Positions 33,560-45,400 of a stretch of DNA of 64,000 nucleotides are shown piece after piece. A program made the translations under genes and the position numbers. The DNA lies in assembly GCA_918807975.1 (NCBI GenBank), contig OU964932.1, forward strand, positions 14,849,501 to 14,913,500. The letters are read 5' to 3'. This DNA is from Aplidium turbinatum (Eukaryota; Chordata; Ascidiacea; Aplousobranchia; Polyclinidae). The notes under the pieces were generated by a model. It saw only the letters and a program-made list of their open reading frames with translations, was not told where the DNA came from and made no database searches. Numbering within the stretch: position 1 is the stretch's first letter; each line of letters starts with the position of its first letter.

Positions 33560-33886
33560 AAGGGTCATGTAAACAAAAAGATTGATTGAATCTTCATCCT
33601 GGGAGTAGAAACGCTTCTTTGAAAGCTCAATCCTGGCAGTTTCGCATTCTTGTAGAGGCGTCGAACCACTGACGCAGGCCGGTCGCCGAGATTAACAGAG
33701 CGAAGTTTCTGCTTGTCGTTGAAGTGTTGCCTGTGAATCATTCCATTCACTGGGTGCCGCTGAATCGACAGCAGTCCTTGAAATGAGGTGCTCAAGCGCA
33801 CACTTTAAAAGTCGAACCAGCACCGCTTGATCTTGAAGTTTCTTCCTGTACGAAGTTAGGCGCCTAACTAACTGACCTATCAGGGC
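33560..33886 (-). mobile_element. tRNA-derived SINE
   Basis: Minus strand starts GCCCTGATAGGTCAGTTAGT (A-box-like) and has GGTTCGACT about 60 bases in (B box). It is homologous over about 330 bp with 56,765-57,099, sharing CAAGATCAA, TGCGCTTGAGCA, CGGTGACCGGCCTG-like and CATTCCATTC blocks. Lies 85 bp beyond T2. Confidence 0.8.
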
Positions 33887-34186
33887 GGACCGACAAATTT
33901 CTTAAATCTCATTGCAATCGATGTTCCTGATTTGTTACAAATCGTTGCGTATAGGTAAAGAGGGCACAAAAGCCGAGTCATAGGAAGACAATAAACTTAC
34001 CTTTTATCTCTTTTCCCGAATGAAAGAGAAGCTTTCGTTTCAAAGTTACATGTCCAGAACTTATCATGCAATTAGGTTACAAACAAGTCATCCAATAAGT
34101 ATTCTCATATACGGCCTAGTTTCGTTTCAAGGTATAAAAGTATATCTTTAGTCAAGAACTCCCTACAGCAGGCATCGGTAACCTGC

Positions 34187-34265
34187 GGCTTTTTAACTTC
34201 TTCGAAGCGGCCCCTTCGTGATTTGACGAAAGTTGAAATTTGCGTTTGATTATATTAATATATTA
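34187..34265 (+). mobile_element. hAT-like terminal fragment
   Basis: CAGGCATCGGTAACCTGCGG resembles the CAGGGGTCGGCAACC end common to many hAT elements. No matching right end was found before element C, so the limits are unknown. The rest of 34,266-35,157 holds only short frames with no motif. Confidence 0.45.
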
Positions 34266-35165
34266 TATTTATAATCAATTTGATAATAATGTAACCTATG
34301 TTTACGCATATGACATATAAAACGGTATCACAGCATTTTTACTGGTAGGCTACTACAAGATGATGCCTCAATGAGCTCTCATTGAGTGATACTGTTTGTC
34401 ACAATTTTTTTTTCGAATTTTCTTTATTCCAGTTTTGACTTTATCAGGTCAATTTACAGCACTTAGCACTAATAGCATAGGCGTACTTTTTCTATTAATG
34501 ACTATATGCACAAATTAAAAACAGAGAACGGGTTTACACAAAACCAGAGGTCAAACTTAGCATGGACAATTGGACATATAACTTGCATTCAATGCAAACG
34601 ATCTTGACAGACCTGTTTGGTTAACATGTGGTGAAAAAATTCGAAAACAGCAAAATTGTTATGTACAAAGACATTTTCAGAAAAGGCATAAAGCATTTTT
34701 TGCAAAACACCCCATTAGAGATGAGTGAAAAGCAGTATTGGAGCTTATGCAAAAAGCAGAGCAGATTGAGGAAGTTATTAATTAAATTGATGGAACCCCA
34801 TGACATGCATGACACGGCTAGTTTATGACTGCTCAAAACATTCCTTAGCGTGGATAACCGTTTACAGAAGATTATTAAAAAAAATCATTTCTTGTGATAC
34901 GATTACAGAGAAACTGTGTTCTGATCTTACTGAAATACCACGAAACACGTTGTATGTATTTTACGTTTTGTGGCTCTTTGCTGGTCATGTCTGCTGAAAG
35001 ATATAGCAAAATGGCTTTTCTGTTAAAAAGAATGCCGAACCCTGCTACGCCTAGCGCATACAACTTGTGTCTAGTCAGTTGAAATAGCAAAGAAACTTCA
35101 ATCATTAGAAATAGTTGCCATGCCTTGTGGCTAAAAGAAGGTTTTGTAATTTGTAGCCTATAAAG

Positions 35166-37142
35166 TAGGGTGTCCCACTTTTAGGCGACTTTTCAGGAAA
35201 ATTAGGTTCGGGTCAAATTCTGAATGGATTTTCGTCACTGATTTCAAAAATGACGTTATTTTTTCATTATGACGTCATCTTGATGTGCCAGCTAGCGGAT
35301 TTTTGCTATTTTGGCCTTATCACGAATATGGTAAGAGCTAGAGACTTGGAACTTGCGCCAAAATGACTGGAAGGAACAATTTCCTATTTGTTGTCAATAC
35401 AATATGAAACGCTAACTGCAACAGAAAAGAAGTTATTTTTAAAAAACATGTTTTTGCTCATTTTGGACAAAAATATGAGATACACGGCAATTTTGCTATT
35501 GTGACGCTTTTATTTCGGTTAAGTTGCTGTGCTGCGCCACATTGTTTAATAATTAAGTACAGTGGTAGTTAGTCTAGCATATTGTATTTACAATTGATTA
35601 TACCTCAGCATTAATTTTTACATGCATATTGCAATTACTAATACTAGCTTAACTTTAAACCCTTGATCATTTCGTTCAAAAATCTATCAAACAAAACCAC
35701 CATTCAACAAATCAACAACACAACACAGTTCAATGGGATTATTTATCATACCATACTGTGCAAAGCAGCACAAATGCGCAAGTCTGTTTTGGCCAAATCA
35801 CCTTGGTCATCTCGAATCAAGCCGTTCACAACGCGTTTCAGTCTGCCAATAAAGCGCTCTGTTCCTCGATTGTTGTTGTTGATCATACGCAAATACACTG
35901 ATGGAGATGATAAACATGCAATGCGTGGAGCCATCTTACTTTCTTCGGAGAAAAAATCACTTAAGTTGTCACGCTTCAAAAGCGTCTGCTCCATATCAAC
36001 GTTTCTTGGAAAACTTTTCTGTCTTGCCGCATCAGCAGCAAAAGGCGGAGCTTCAACGTGGAGAACTTAAAGCAACGTTTTTAGGGCTCAACCATTGGGA
36101 TGCATGCTTAACGAAATGTTTCAGAACAGCGTTGAATACTGGTTCATCCACAGATTTATATGCAAGTAATAAATCTCTTGTAAGCAGTACCAATTGAGGG
36201 ACCTTCAGCAGCGGAAGGTTTAAGATGGATGACTAAAAATGCTGGCAAATAAACACAAACAATAAAAGAAACCATACGTTGAAGTTTAGGGATATCCTGA
36301 AGCCCAACACAATACCCAAAAATCAGCAATCTTAAGTAACCACTCGCTGTTGTTATTCAACGATCATGGGACAACCTTTTTTGACGATAAAAAAGTAGGG
36401 GTTTCAAATTTCCTGGAACATTCATCACTAAATGAACTGCCATAGCAAGAAGACACATATGGTCGCTCCGAAAAGATGAATCTTAGCTTCTTTCTTGTGC
36501 TCAGAAAACCATAAGATCTTGGCTTTTAAATGATTTGCAGCTATAGCTGTGATGAAACTTTACAATATTGTCGGATTTTCAGATGTTGGGGCTTAAGTTT
36601 TGATATTTTCTTAATTATGTTCATCAAACCACCATCTTCGTATGCATTAGGGCCTTTCACTTTGCCTTCCAAAAAGCGTTTTGCGTGTGTAAAATAAATC
36701 TCATTTACATGGAAGAGACATTCAAGAGTGTGTACCTCTACTACTACCACTGTACTTAATTGCTAAACAAGGTGGAGCTACTTAACAATCGAAATAAAAA
36801 GCATCACTGTAGCAAAATTACCGTGTTTCTCATTTTTTTGTGCAAAATGAGCAAAAACATGTTTTTTCAAAATAACTCCTTTTCTGTTGCAGTTAGCGTT
36901 TCATATTGTATTGACAACAAATAGGAAATCGTTCCTTCCGGTCATTTTGGCACAAGTTCCAAGTCTCTAGCTCTTACCATATTCGTGATAAGGCCAAAAT
37001 AGCAAAAATCCGCTAGCTGGCACGTCAAGATGACGTCATAATGAAAAAATAACGTCATTTTTGAAATCAGTGACGAAAATTCATTCAGAATTTGACCCGA
37101 ACCTAATTTTCCTGAAAAGTCGCCTAAAAGTGGGACACCCTA
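35166..37142 (-). mobile_element. Element C: TAGGGTG-end DNA transposon with long TIRs
   Basis: Starts TAGGGTGTCCCACTTTTAGG and ends in its inverse; the inverted repeats run about 340 bp (35,166-35,505 and 36,805-37,142). Flanked by the 8-bp duplication ctataaag (35,158-35,165 and 37,143-37,150). Shares the TAGGGTG tip and duplication length with elements A and B, and encodes a decayed protein on the minus strand. Confidence 0.92.
35746..36230 (-). pseudogene. Element C transposase remnant
   Basis: Minus strand reads VPQLVLLTRDLLLAYKSVDE, FNAVLKHFVKHASQWLSPKN and VALS, then after a break EAPPFAADAARQKSFP, NLSDFFSEESKMAPRIACLS and NNNNRGTERFIGRLKR. The KHxxxxxxxxLxPxxxxLS block resembles KHSFSQHYWYLVPEMIPLSL of element A. 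The remainder is too short to classify. Confidence 0.5.
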
Positions 37143-37184
37143 CTATAAAGGGGACCAACAATATTTGCGTCTCCATTCAAACAT

Positions 37185-37430
37185 GCGACCAGCTCAGTGG
37201 CCGAGTGGTTTCGCCTTGTCTGGTGGTAGTAGATCTGAGATCGATTCTGGGTCGAGTCAAACCGAAGACTTCAAAAACGGTACCGATTGTGTTCTTTCTT
37301 GCATAACGCAGTGAGAACGAGTCGGGTAATAATGTCATGACCTCGCAAACCTGATATTAAATTGAACATGAGCCCTGTCGCTAAAAGACCTTAGCTGTTG
37401 TAGAGCGACAATAAATAAAACCATAACATT
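37185..37430 (+). mobile_element. tRNA-derived SINE, second family
   Basis: Head CAGCTCAGTGGCCGAGTGG (A box) and GATCGATTCTGGGTCGAG (B box) as in a Ser/Leu-type tRNA, then an unrelated body ending TGTAGAGCGACAATAAATAA. The tail resembles LINE-derived SINE tails. Confidence 0.7.
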
Positions 37431-38089
37431 ATTATCATTCCAACATGTTACTTATATGCAAAGGTATTTGAAGTAGTTTGAGTGTGCATCACAGTTCATG
37501 CTTTTTTCTAAAAGAGCCTAAATCTGCATTAGCCTACTAGTCGCAGTATTATCAAACTGATCCGATCACAATATGAAAATTTACCCGTTCTCAGTTCTGA
37601 GGTACTCCAACCAATAACGTTGTATATGTGACAGAATAAGAGAACGATAACGAGGAGAACTACCGATGGACGACAAGTGGAACTACCGCTTGTTGAACCT
37701 GTAGTAGGAAAATGTGAAACGTTGATAAGTACAGCCTGCCAAGAAAGACAAAAGACAATTATTAATAACAATAAAAAGTGGTAGATTTATAACAATGCGC
37801 AATTACAATAAAAAGAAGTAGATATATAAGCTATTGGTATAAAAAGTGGTAGATATATAAACCATTACAATAAAAATGAGTACAACACAAAACGACACGC
37901 ACAGTCGCACACGCTTCAACAAATCTAACTTTGCAGTCACTCTTTTGTTTTGTCTTAACGTTTTCATTGGGCATTGTATCAGCATAACTTCTTTGCAATG
38001 GCTTGCATGACAATGGTGTTCTTTACGGTAATAACTTTAGAAAGCATATTCATAGCAAAGCCAACTTTCTCGACAGTGACGTAAACCAG

Positions 38090-38495
38090 AGTTGGATCGA
38101 TTACACAGTTTTCAGTTCGATTATATTACAACACCAAAATTCTTAATTACATTACAATTACATTGTTTTGAAATTTTCAAATTACAATTACTTTCAAATG
38201 ATTAATTATACGATTCAATTACAAAAAGGAAATGTTATATTTTTATGTTTATGGATGATTTTTTTACCGTTTGAGTTTATCAAGTTTGAGACAATCAAAA
38301 TTAAATTTGATAAAGATTAGGTTGCAATGTAGAATTCCCTTTTGAACCCAAACAAGCAGCTAAGCAAAGTATGGATATCATGTATGCAACTTACCAATTG
38401 TAATATTGTAATTTGAACAAAAAATTTTAAAATTACGATTACACTACAACAAAAAGTTTCAATTACAACTATTGTAATTGATCCCATCCTTAAGA
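38090..38495. mobile_element. Possible MITE rich in ATTACAATTAC
   Basis: Left AGAGTTGGATCGATTAC and right inverse AGGATGGGATCAATTAC are similar, and the interior is dominated by ATTACAATTAC motifs in both directions. No clear target duplication was found, so limits are approximate. The rest of 37,431-39,165 has no recognised feature. Confidence 0.35.
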
Positions 38496-39165
38496 GGACT
38501 ACTGAAAAGCAATTTAAAAACAAAATACCGTGTTATGCATGCCTTGTGGTAACCACATCAATTGCAGATGCATTAACAGAGTAACACAAACGCTTTCGCG
38601 GATGCGTTTAAACTTGAAACAAGGATATATATCAAGACAAAATATAACTATTTTTTACAACGATTTGACAAGACAGGGCATGGGTGATAAGACATTCAAA
38701 TTAAAACTTGTGAAACAAAACCAAATGCTTCAGTGAGAAAAGTAATCCCAAACGAAATCAAGACAAAAGAATTCCGGATGGCAACAAAATTTCGTGTCAC
38801 CTCAAAAAAACGTTGGCTTTTTTGAGCGCTCATAGAGGCCTACTTGGATAATTAATTCTTGAAAGGATGCAGTGCACGCCATTCGATTGTTGACGCTCTT
38901 TGCGTTCTGAGGTTCCGTTGTTTCGAGCTCTTGACAAAACGAAATTGCTTGGACTTCAAATCAAATAAAACCAGGGCATTCTTTGCTCTTGCTGGCTCTT
39001 TTTTTTCCTCAAAAAGTTAAACTGACTGGTAAAAGCAGTAGTCGTATGCCTTTGTGGCATGAATTAGTGGTACAATACTGACGAGCCTAGCCTCATGGGT
39101 GAAACACGGTGTCTACTGTCTATCGCTGTCAATTCTTGCTACAATAGGCTGCCGCAAAATAAGCT

Positions 39166-39470
39166 TCACTGGAAATATATATAAAAAAAAATGAACAAAA
39201 ATAAATAAAATAAAGGTGAGCTGAACCCGAGAGAACATCCATTTGATGCTCCTTCGGTGAGTGGAAATGTCTTACTTTGGCTTAATGTTGCTTGGCGCGA
39301 TGTTGCTTGACTCAATGTTGCTTGGCGCGATGTTGCTTGGCTCGATGTTGCTTGGCTCGATGTTGCTTGGCTCGATGTTGCTTGGCTCGATGTTGCTTCG
39401 CTCGATGTCGTTTTAGAAACAACGTTATTATCGCATGGTCCAGTAACCTTCACCGGCACAACTTTTGAAG
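39166..39470 (-). CDS. Semaphorin-like gene: Ser/Thr-rich stalk and C-terminal hydrophobic tail
   Basis: Acceptor TTGTAACAG at 39,471-39,479 keeps phase 1 from the FN3 exon. The exon reads SKVVPVKVTGPCDNNVVSKT, then about eight units of (Q/E)-A-T-(S/L)-(S/R), then SKTFPLTEGASNGCSLGFSS and a hydrophobic run PLFYLFLFIFFYIYF, ending two residues later at TGA 39,166. Small residues (ASNG) before a spacer and a terminal hydrophobic run with no cytoplasmic tail is the pattern of a GPI-anchor signal; a C-terminal membrane anchor without cytoplasmic part is the alternative. The repeat is probably O-glycosylated. It is supported by phase and domain logic only, with no transcript. Confidence 0.68.
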
Positions 39471-42400
39471 CTGTTACAATAGCTTTGTCAATACATGAAA
39501 ATTAAAGCATGGTCCAATACAAATGTAATTATTGAGTACTCTGGCCAGGGGGGCAAATGGCAGAGCATGGGCATTTTAACTTCTGATTCTCAGTAACCTG
39601 TTACTGCACAACGGAATAAATTGGCAAACTTTGCTTGATAATGGCTAAGACACATTTTACCTCACAACTAGGCTAATACACTGAAATAGAAAACTGAGAG
39701 CTTTTTTCTTTCTGATTCCCGATTCTCGTTTTCTGATTCACAATTGTAACCTGTGACTGCACAGCTAAATGAGTTGCCAAACTTTACTGGTTTCTACCTG
39801 AGTCTACCATTCACAAGCTGTAGAAAACAACACGTTTTCCAAAAACTTGCAAACGCTAGAGCTTGCAGAGCTACTTCACATGATCACTGGATTAAAAACA
39901 TTGGTATTGGCAATTTGGCAGCTGGCTAGACTTTCGTCTTTGCAAAACAAAGACAAGATAACGTTTGTACTGGTTTAGAGGTTGAATGAGTTTGGTTGCT
40001 GGCATGGATACTTGTGCACAGAACAAAAAATATTTTCCTTTTCTTGATATCCTATTGGTGAGTTTGTCAACACAAAATTAAATTATCATTTAGTTGTATG
40101 TCATGGCAGCATTAACAATGTTGTTTGGTGAATCTTTTCTGTTGAATATATTTTTGTTTCTTTCATCACACATCTTATAGAAGCTATAATTGCCAAAGTT
40201 CAAAATCATTAAAATTTAAACGCCTTTATCAAGACTTACCTGTAGAAACGGATAATGTACTGGCAGGGGATTTGATTCCATATTGGGACGTTGCAAACAT
40301 AGAGACTGTGTAGCCTGTATTTTGTGATAAGCCGACAACACCGAAGGTTTGTTCTGCTTGCGATACTTGAAACAAGACATAACTTCGCACGGCGCTGTTG
40401 GGCGAGCTGTCGTTATATACGTTGATTGTTTTCGTTTCTGCACCAGATACTACATCCCAAACCAGTATAAAAGAAGTTTCTTCTGTGGCATCAATCTTTA
40501 CATTTGGTTTTAACAATCCTGTAAAACATTGTGGCTTTGTTTTCTTTCGTAAAAAAAATACACAATTGTAACAAAATTTTCTATTACTTTATGTTTTAAC
40601 ATTTAGATTCCCAGACAGCAAAATCCGTCATTTTTACATTGATTCAACGTCTGCAGATTTACTCTCTGGGTAATTGGCAACAAACAGTAAACACCGCCTT
40701 TTCACTCTAGTACGTACTCAAAGTGAACAACAAACGCATTGAAATCACTCTCAAGATAAATAATATGTATCACCATCAGGGCCGTGTTGACATCTCCTCT
40801 CACCGGCCGGGGGTGCACTGCTGTTTAGGGGCCCTCTTATTTTAATGTTTTTGACTGTTTAAAAAAAAAGCTGCTACAGAAGCTCGATAACCAATTTAGA
40901 TTAAATCATGCAGGGCCATATTATTGCTTCCCAAACTCCCGGCTGGGGCCCACCTCCGTCAAGGGGCCCACGCATATTTGGTTTGTGTAGTGTTTTCGGC
41001 TTACATTTAAGGTGTCCGATAAATTGTTCGTAAGCAATTGTTCGTAAAGCAATTGTTCGTAAAAGTAATTCTTCGTAAAACAATTCTTCCTAAAGCATTT
41101 TTTCGTGCATGCAATTAAAATTGGATGTATACGAAGAAATGCTTTACGAAGAATTGTTTTACGGATTTCATTTTACGAAAAACAGTTTACGAACAATTGC
41201 TTTGCCAACAATTGCTTACGAACAATTTGCCTATAACCTACTGTACATTTAATATGCAATTTTCTTCCTTTTTTTTCAAATTCCTTGCTTTGTTCGCTCT
41301 ACCACATTATCCGCCAAACCAACGATGTTGGGCATGCATAGTTTCAAAAATGGATTAAAGAAATGAAAAGTTTTTGTGTTTCACAAAAACTAACAAAATA
41401 ATGTAATGTTCCGAAGTAAACACTGCTCACTCAAATACCTTAGTTAATTAACAATTAAATTGATAAATTTTAGTGTTGATAGAGATTGACTGAAAAGTGA
41501 AATGTGCCGTGAAAACACTTTAGGTGAAGTTAAAATAAGGACACTTCAGATAAATTTTTAAAGTTCTAGCCTGTCAGATCAACGCGACATGAACATCAAG
41601 AGGACATATTTAGGGGTTAGGGTTAGAGTTTATTTTAGGGTTAAAGAAAGACCATCATCTGCTTTGAGTAAGTTACATTAGCAAAATATGCAATAAAGTT
41701 TGTTTTCCAGCCGGTTTTAAGTCAAACAAGGTTAGTGATGGATACATGAACTTTTTAATATTGTTGAACGAGCGATAATGTTTGCAAAAAAATGTTCGAG
41801 AAGTTGCTAGTATTAAGTAGCTATCGCGTATATGTGCTTCTTGTAACGTTGGGTAACAATGATGAAGCTGTCCGTCGCCTAGCAGTAAATAACATACTTT
41901 AGTTTCATGTTAGTTTGCAACAGGCATTTGGACGACCATATGATCTTAAAATGCCCACATGGTTATTTGGGGCTCTAAACATAGGGATAAAAAGGGTCAC
42001 TTCAGCCTGGCAGGATTTTCTAACCCTCATAATGGCACAACTCTCAAATTTAACATGGCAGAAGCAAAGTTTCCAAATACGACAAATAATCATGTTTCAG
42101 ACAAATATTCAGATTGATTTGGGTGTTAGAAGCATTTAAAAATTGAAGAAAAAAAACAACACTTGTATGGGACAAAAAATTAGAATATCAATGACCCACC
42201 TACGCGTTATGAAACACCCACCTACCCAATGAAACACCCATGCGTTAAGAAACGTTGTCTTTTACAGTTGAATTGTGTAGTATAGTTTATAATGAGCTAG
42301 CACAAGTTGTAGTCTTTCATTACAATTACAATAGAAGTGATGGCGCTTTGAAAATGGAAAAATGCTATACACTACCCCTCCCCGCCAGTCTAAAACGAGG

Positions 42401-45400
42401 ATGGAGGTCGAAATTCAAATAGCCCCCATAGACAAACCGTTTGAGACATTAATCTCAAACTGAGGATTGTTTTGTTTGGTATCTTAAAGTATAATACAAT
42501 TTTGTAGAATACAATTTTGGTAAAGAGGTGGCTTTCTTCAACCATAGATAGATAAAACCAAGCAGCCACACGACATTTAACATTATACATTAAAGTGAAC
42601 ATAAACTATAAACTACAAATGTTTTTGGCCATACGCATATTACACATGTTAGCTCTTTTCAAGCAACGAAAAATAACTGATTTTACATCTACATTGAAAA
42701 TAAATAACTGATCTACACAATGAATTGAAAAACGAAACGCACAAGAATGAAACGGCAAAGCAGGAGAGAAAGGCACATCACATGGTTTCCGTGAGGAAAA
42801 AGCGCATCATATGACGAATTAAGAAAATGCATAATAGGCATAATATGACACTTTACAATAAAATCTGGAAGGCACCAAATGCGAGGTATCTTCATATCGG
42901 CTATTTTCAAATGAAATGGCCCTATTTTTCGCTTTTTCAAGCTCGATGTGGAGACCCAGTAAATATCGTTTAAATTTTAAAAGTTATAATAATTTAAGAA
43001 AATTTAATGAGATAAAATAGTTTTGTATTACTGCCAAATGAAAATCTTTGAGTTTTAAAACTCATGAGAGATCTGATGCACTCTATGGTCCACTTATCTT
43101 TTAAATTTTACTTTGTTAAAACTCCAGTCCACCCCTAACTTTTTTCCAGATCCGCTGCTGCTTTGTCGGCACTTTCACTATTTTTTTTTTTCTTCTAAAA
43201 AATCTTAAAGTTGTTTGCTCGTTGCTGAAAAGATAAATGTGGATTTTTTTCTACATTGAAAGAATTTGCACCTTAACCTAACGCCTCCTTGTTCTATTTT
43301 TTTCGGCGAGGGATCCAAGATGATGCTCACACGGCCCTGATCACCATGACCTAAGCAATGTAAGTAATGAAATAATTAGTTAATCATTAGAAAATAATTA
43401 CCATAAATTTGTATTATCTAATTATCAGCTTAGTAAAAATTAGAGGTACAACTAAATTCAAGTATGGTAATTATTTATTATTGTAGTTTATGGATCTGCG
43501 AAGAAACGTGTCATGATATCTATTCAACAAATTAGACCATAGGACATTCTTATAGTTTGCAACAAAACAGCTAAAATAAGCGCATTTAAACCTCACCTTC
43601 TGTATAATTTGCAGTGGAAGCAATACCTCTCACAAGCCCATTTATAGCCTTCACGCTTATGACGTATTCAACTCCCGGGGGTAAGTCTACATCGAGCACC
43701 TAATGTTAAAACATGAAGAACAACATTGTCATCTTCCTGTTGAAAGTATTCCGTTCAGTTTTGCTTCTGACATGGCCACCTGGAGATGCGGCCTGATTTG
43801 CCACATTTTGCAGATTTTGATTACAGCTACTGCTAGTGTTTGACTGACATTTTCTGAAGTTTTTTTTAGTTTTTCTGTCTCCTAATGATATAAAAGCCTT
43901 TTGTTGCCTTGGGAAGCAGTAGCAAATGAGAAAAAGTAAGTTGAAAAACGCTGAATCAGACTGTTATTGAAAAATTACCAGTCTGACTAAAATCTTCAAA
44001 ATCACATTTTGTTTGTTTTTCAACATCTGAGAATGTTAAAACCTATTGTGTCATCTGGGGAAAACAGTAAAAAAAGCGTAAAAGTATAATTTTTAGAAAA
44101 AAAATCATTTAAACATTCGCCAAAAGTTAGAAAAATCTGAAAATTTCTGCATAATGTGACAAATCAGGCCGTCTCTTTAGATAGCCATGCTTCTGATCAT
44201 TATGAATATCGCAATGCATACCGAAACACAGTAGGCTAATAACTTGACAAAAGGTTCTGTAGAAGCGATAAAATGAAAAAGTTAAGACTATAGGTCATCA
44301 AAGTAATAAGATGGCAAACAAGTAGAAAAGTGAACATGCTGCAATTGTACCTCAAATCTATCTTTTCCGGTTTCTCACATCCATATCAATTTTTAGAAAA
44401 CTAAGTCAGTGAGTTCAATCAACTCTTGGCTTGGCAATGGCCTATTATGACCTATTATTATTACGTTACAATAAAAATTGTAAAAATACAATACGTAAGT
44501 CTAAGCCTGATTACTTGAGGTGTGGTTGATTTTCGTCGCATCACAACTGCGTCATCTGCTTTCCTTATGACCTCAAACATGTATGACGTAATCTGGGCAC
44601 CGCTTGGCGGGGATGGCACTGTTATCGAGAGGCTTGGGGAAGTCCCAGAAGTAGTTACATTTCCAGGGTGAGGTGGTGCTGAAGGACAAGTACTGAAACA
44701 AAGTGTAAAGTACACTTTAGGAACAAAAAGCAATACTAATCATTACTGATGATAAAAGTTTGATTCAGGCCAACGAAAATGCATTACCGAAGAGAGAGCT
44801 GCATAAGGCATAGTCACGGTACGAGTTGAACCAACGACCTCAAAGCCATTAGCGAAACGCCTTCATGCCTTTGGTAACCGCAGCACAACTAATGTAGTAG
44901 CTCAAACATGTAACCAAAGAGCAAACATGTAACCAAGGCTGAAGAGTTCAGTCTTGTTTTTCGCAATTTACCTCAGAAACTACTAAAATGTGGAGTACTT
45001 CTAAAGGAATCAAAAAGCACAGTTGTGAAATCAGAGCAGGAAAATATTTTAGAATGGGAATCTTTTCTTAAAAAATCTGAGTCTGAGTCGTGCGTTTTAG
45101 GCCAGACAACACAGTTCAGATAAAGTGAGGCTTTGACATATTTTTTTCTGGTTGAACAACTTTCCGAAACAACATACAGTACAAAGCTGTTTTAATTAGT
45201 CAATACATTTGGTATAAGATTAAAGATTCTTAACTTTTGAAAAAAAATAATCTCTGTTCTGTCGACCCAGCAAAAGTTGAAGTCAATTGCATCTTATTAC
45301 TTGATATTCACATTAGGTTACATTGCTATTGACAGCAAAGTGTTACACCGCTTCAAACGCACTCATTTGACACGAAAGGACGTACAAAAACACCCTAACA

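Noticed and set aside
35663-36070. 135-codon plus-strand frame in element C
   Set aside because: It is antisense to the minus-strand transposase remnant, which has recognisable sequence.
41610-41650. ttagggttag-like run, possible interstitial telomere repeat
   Set aside because: Only two or three irregular units; too short.
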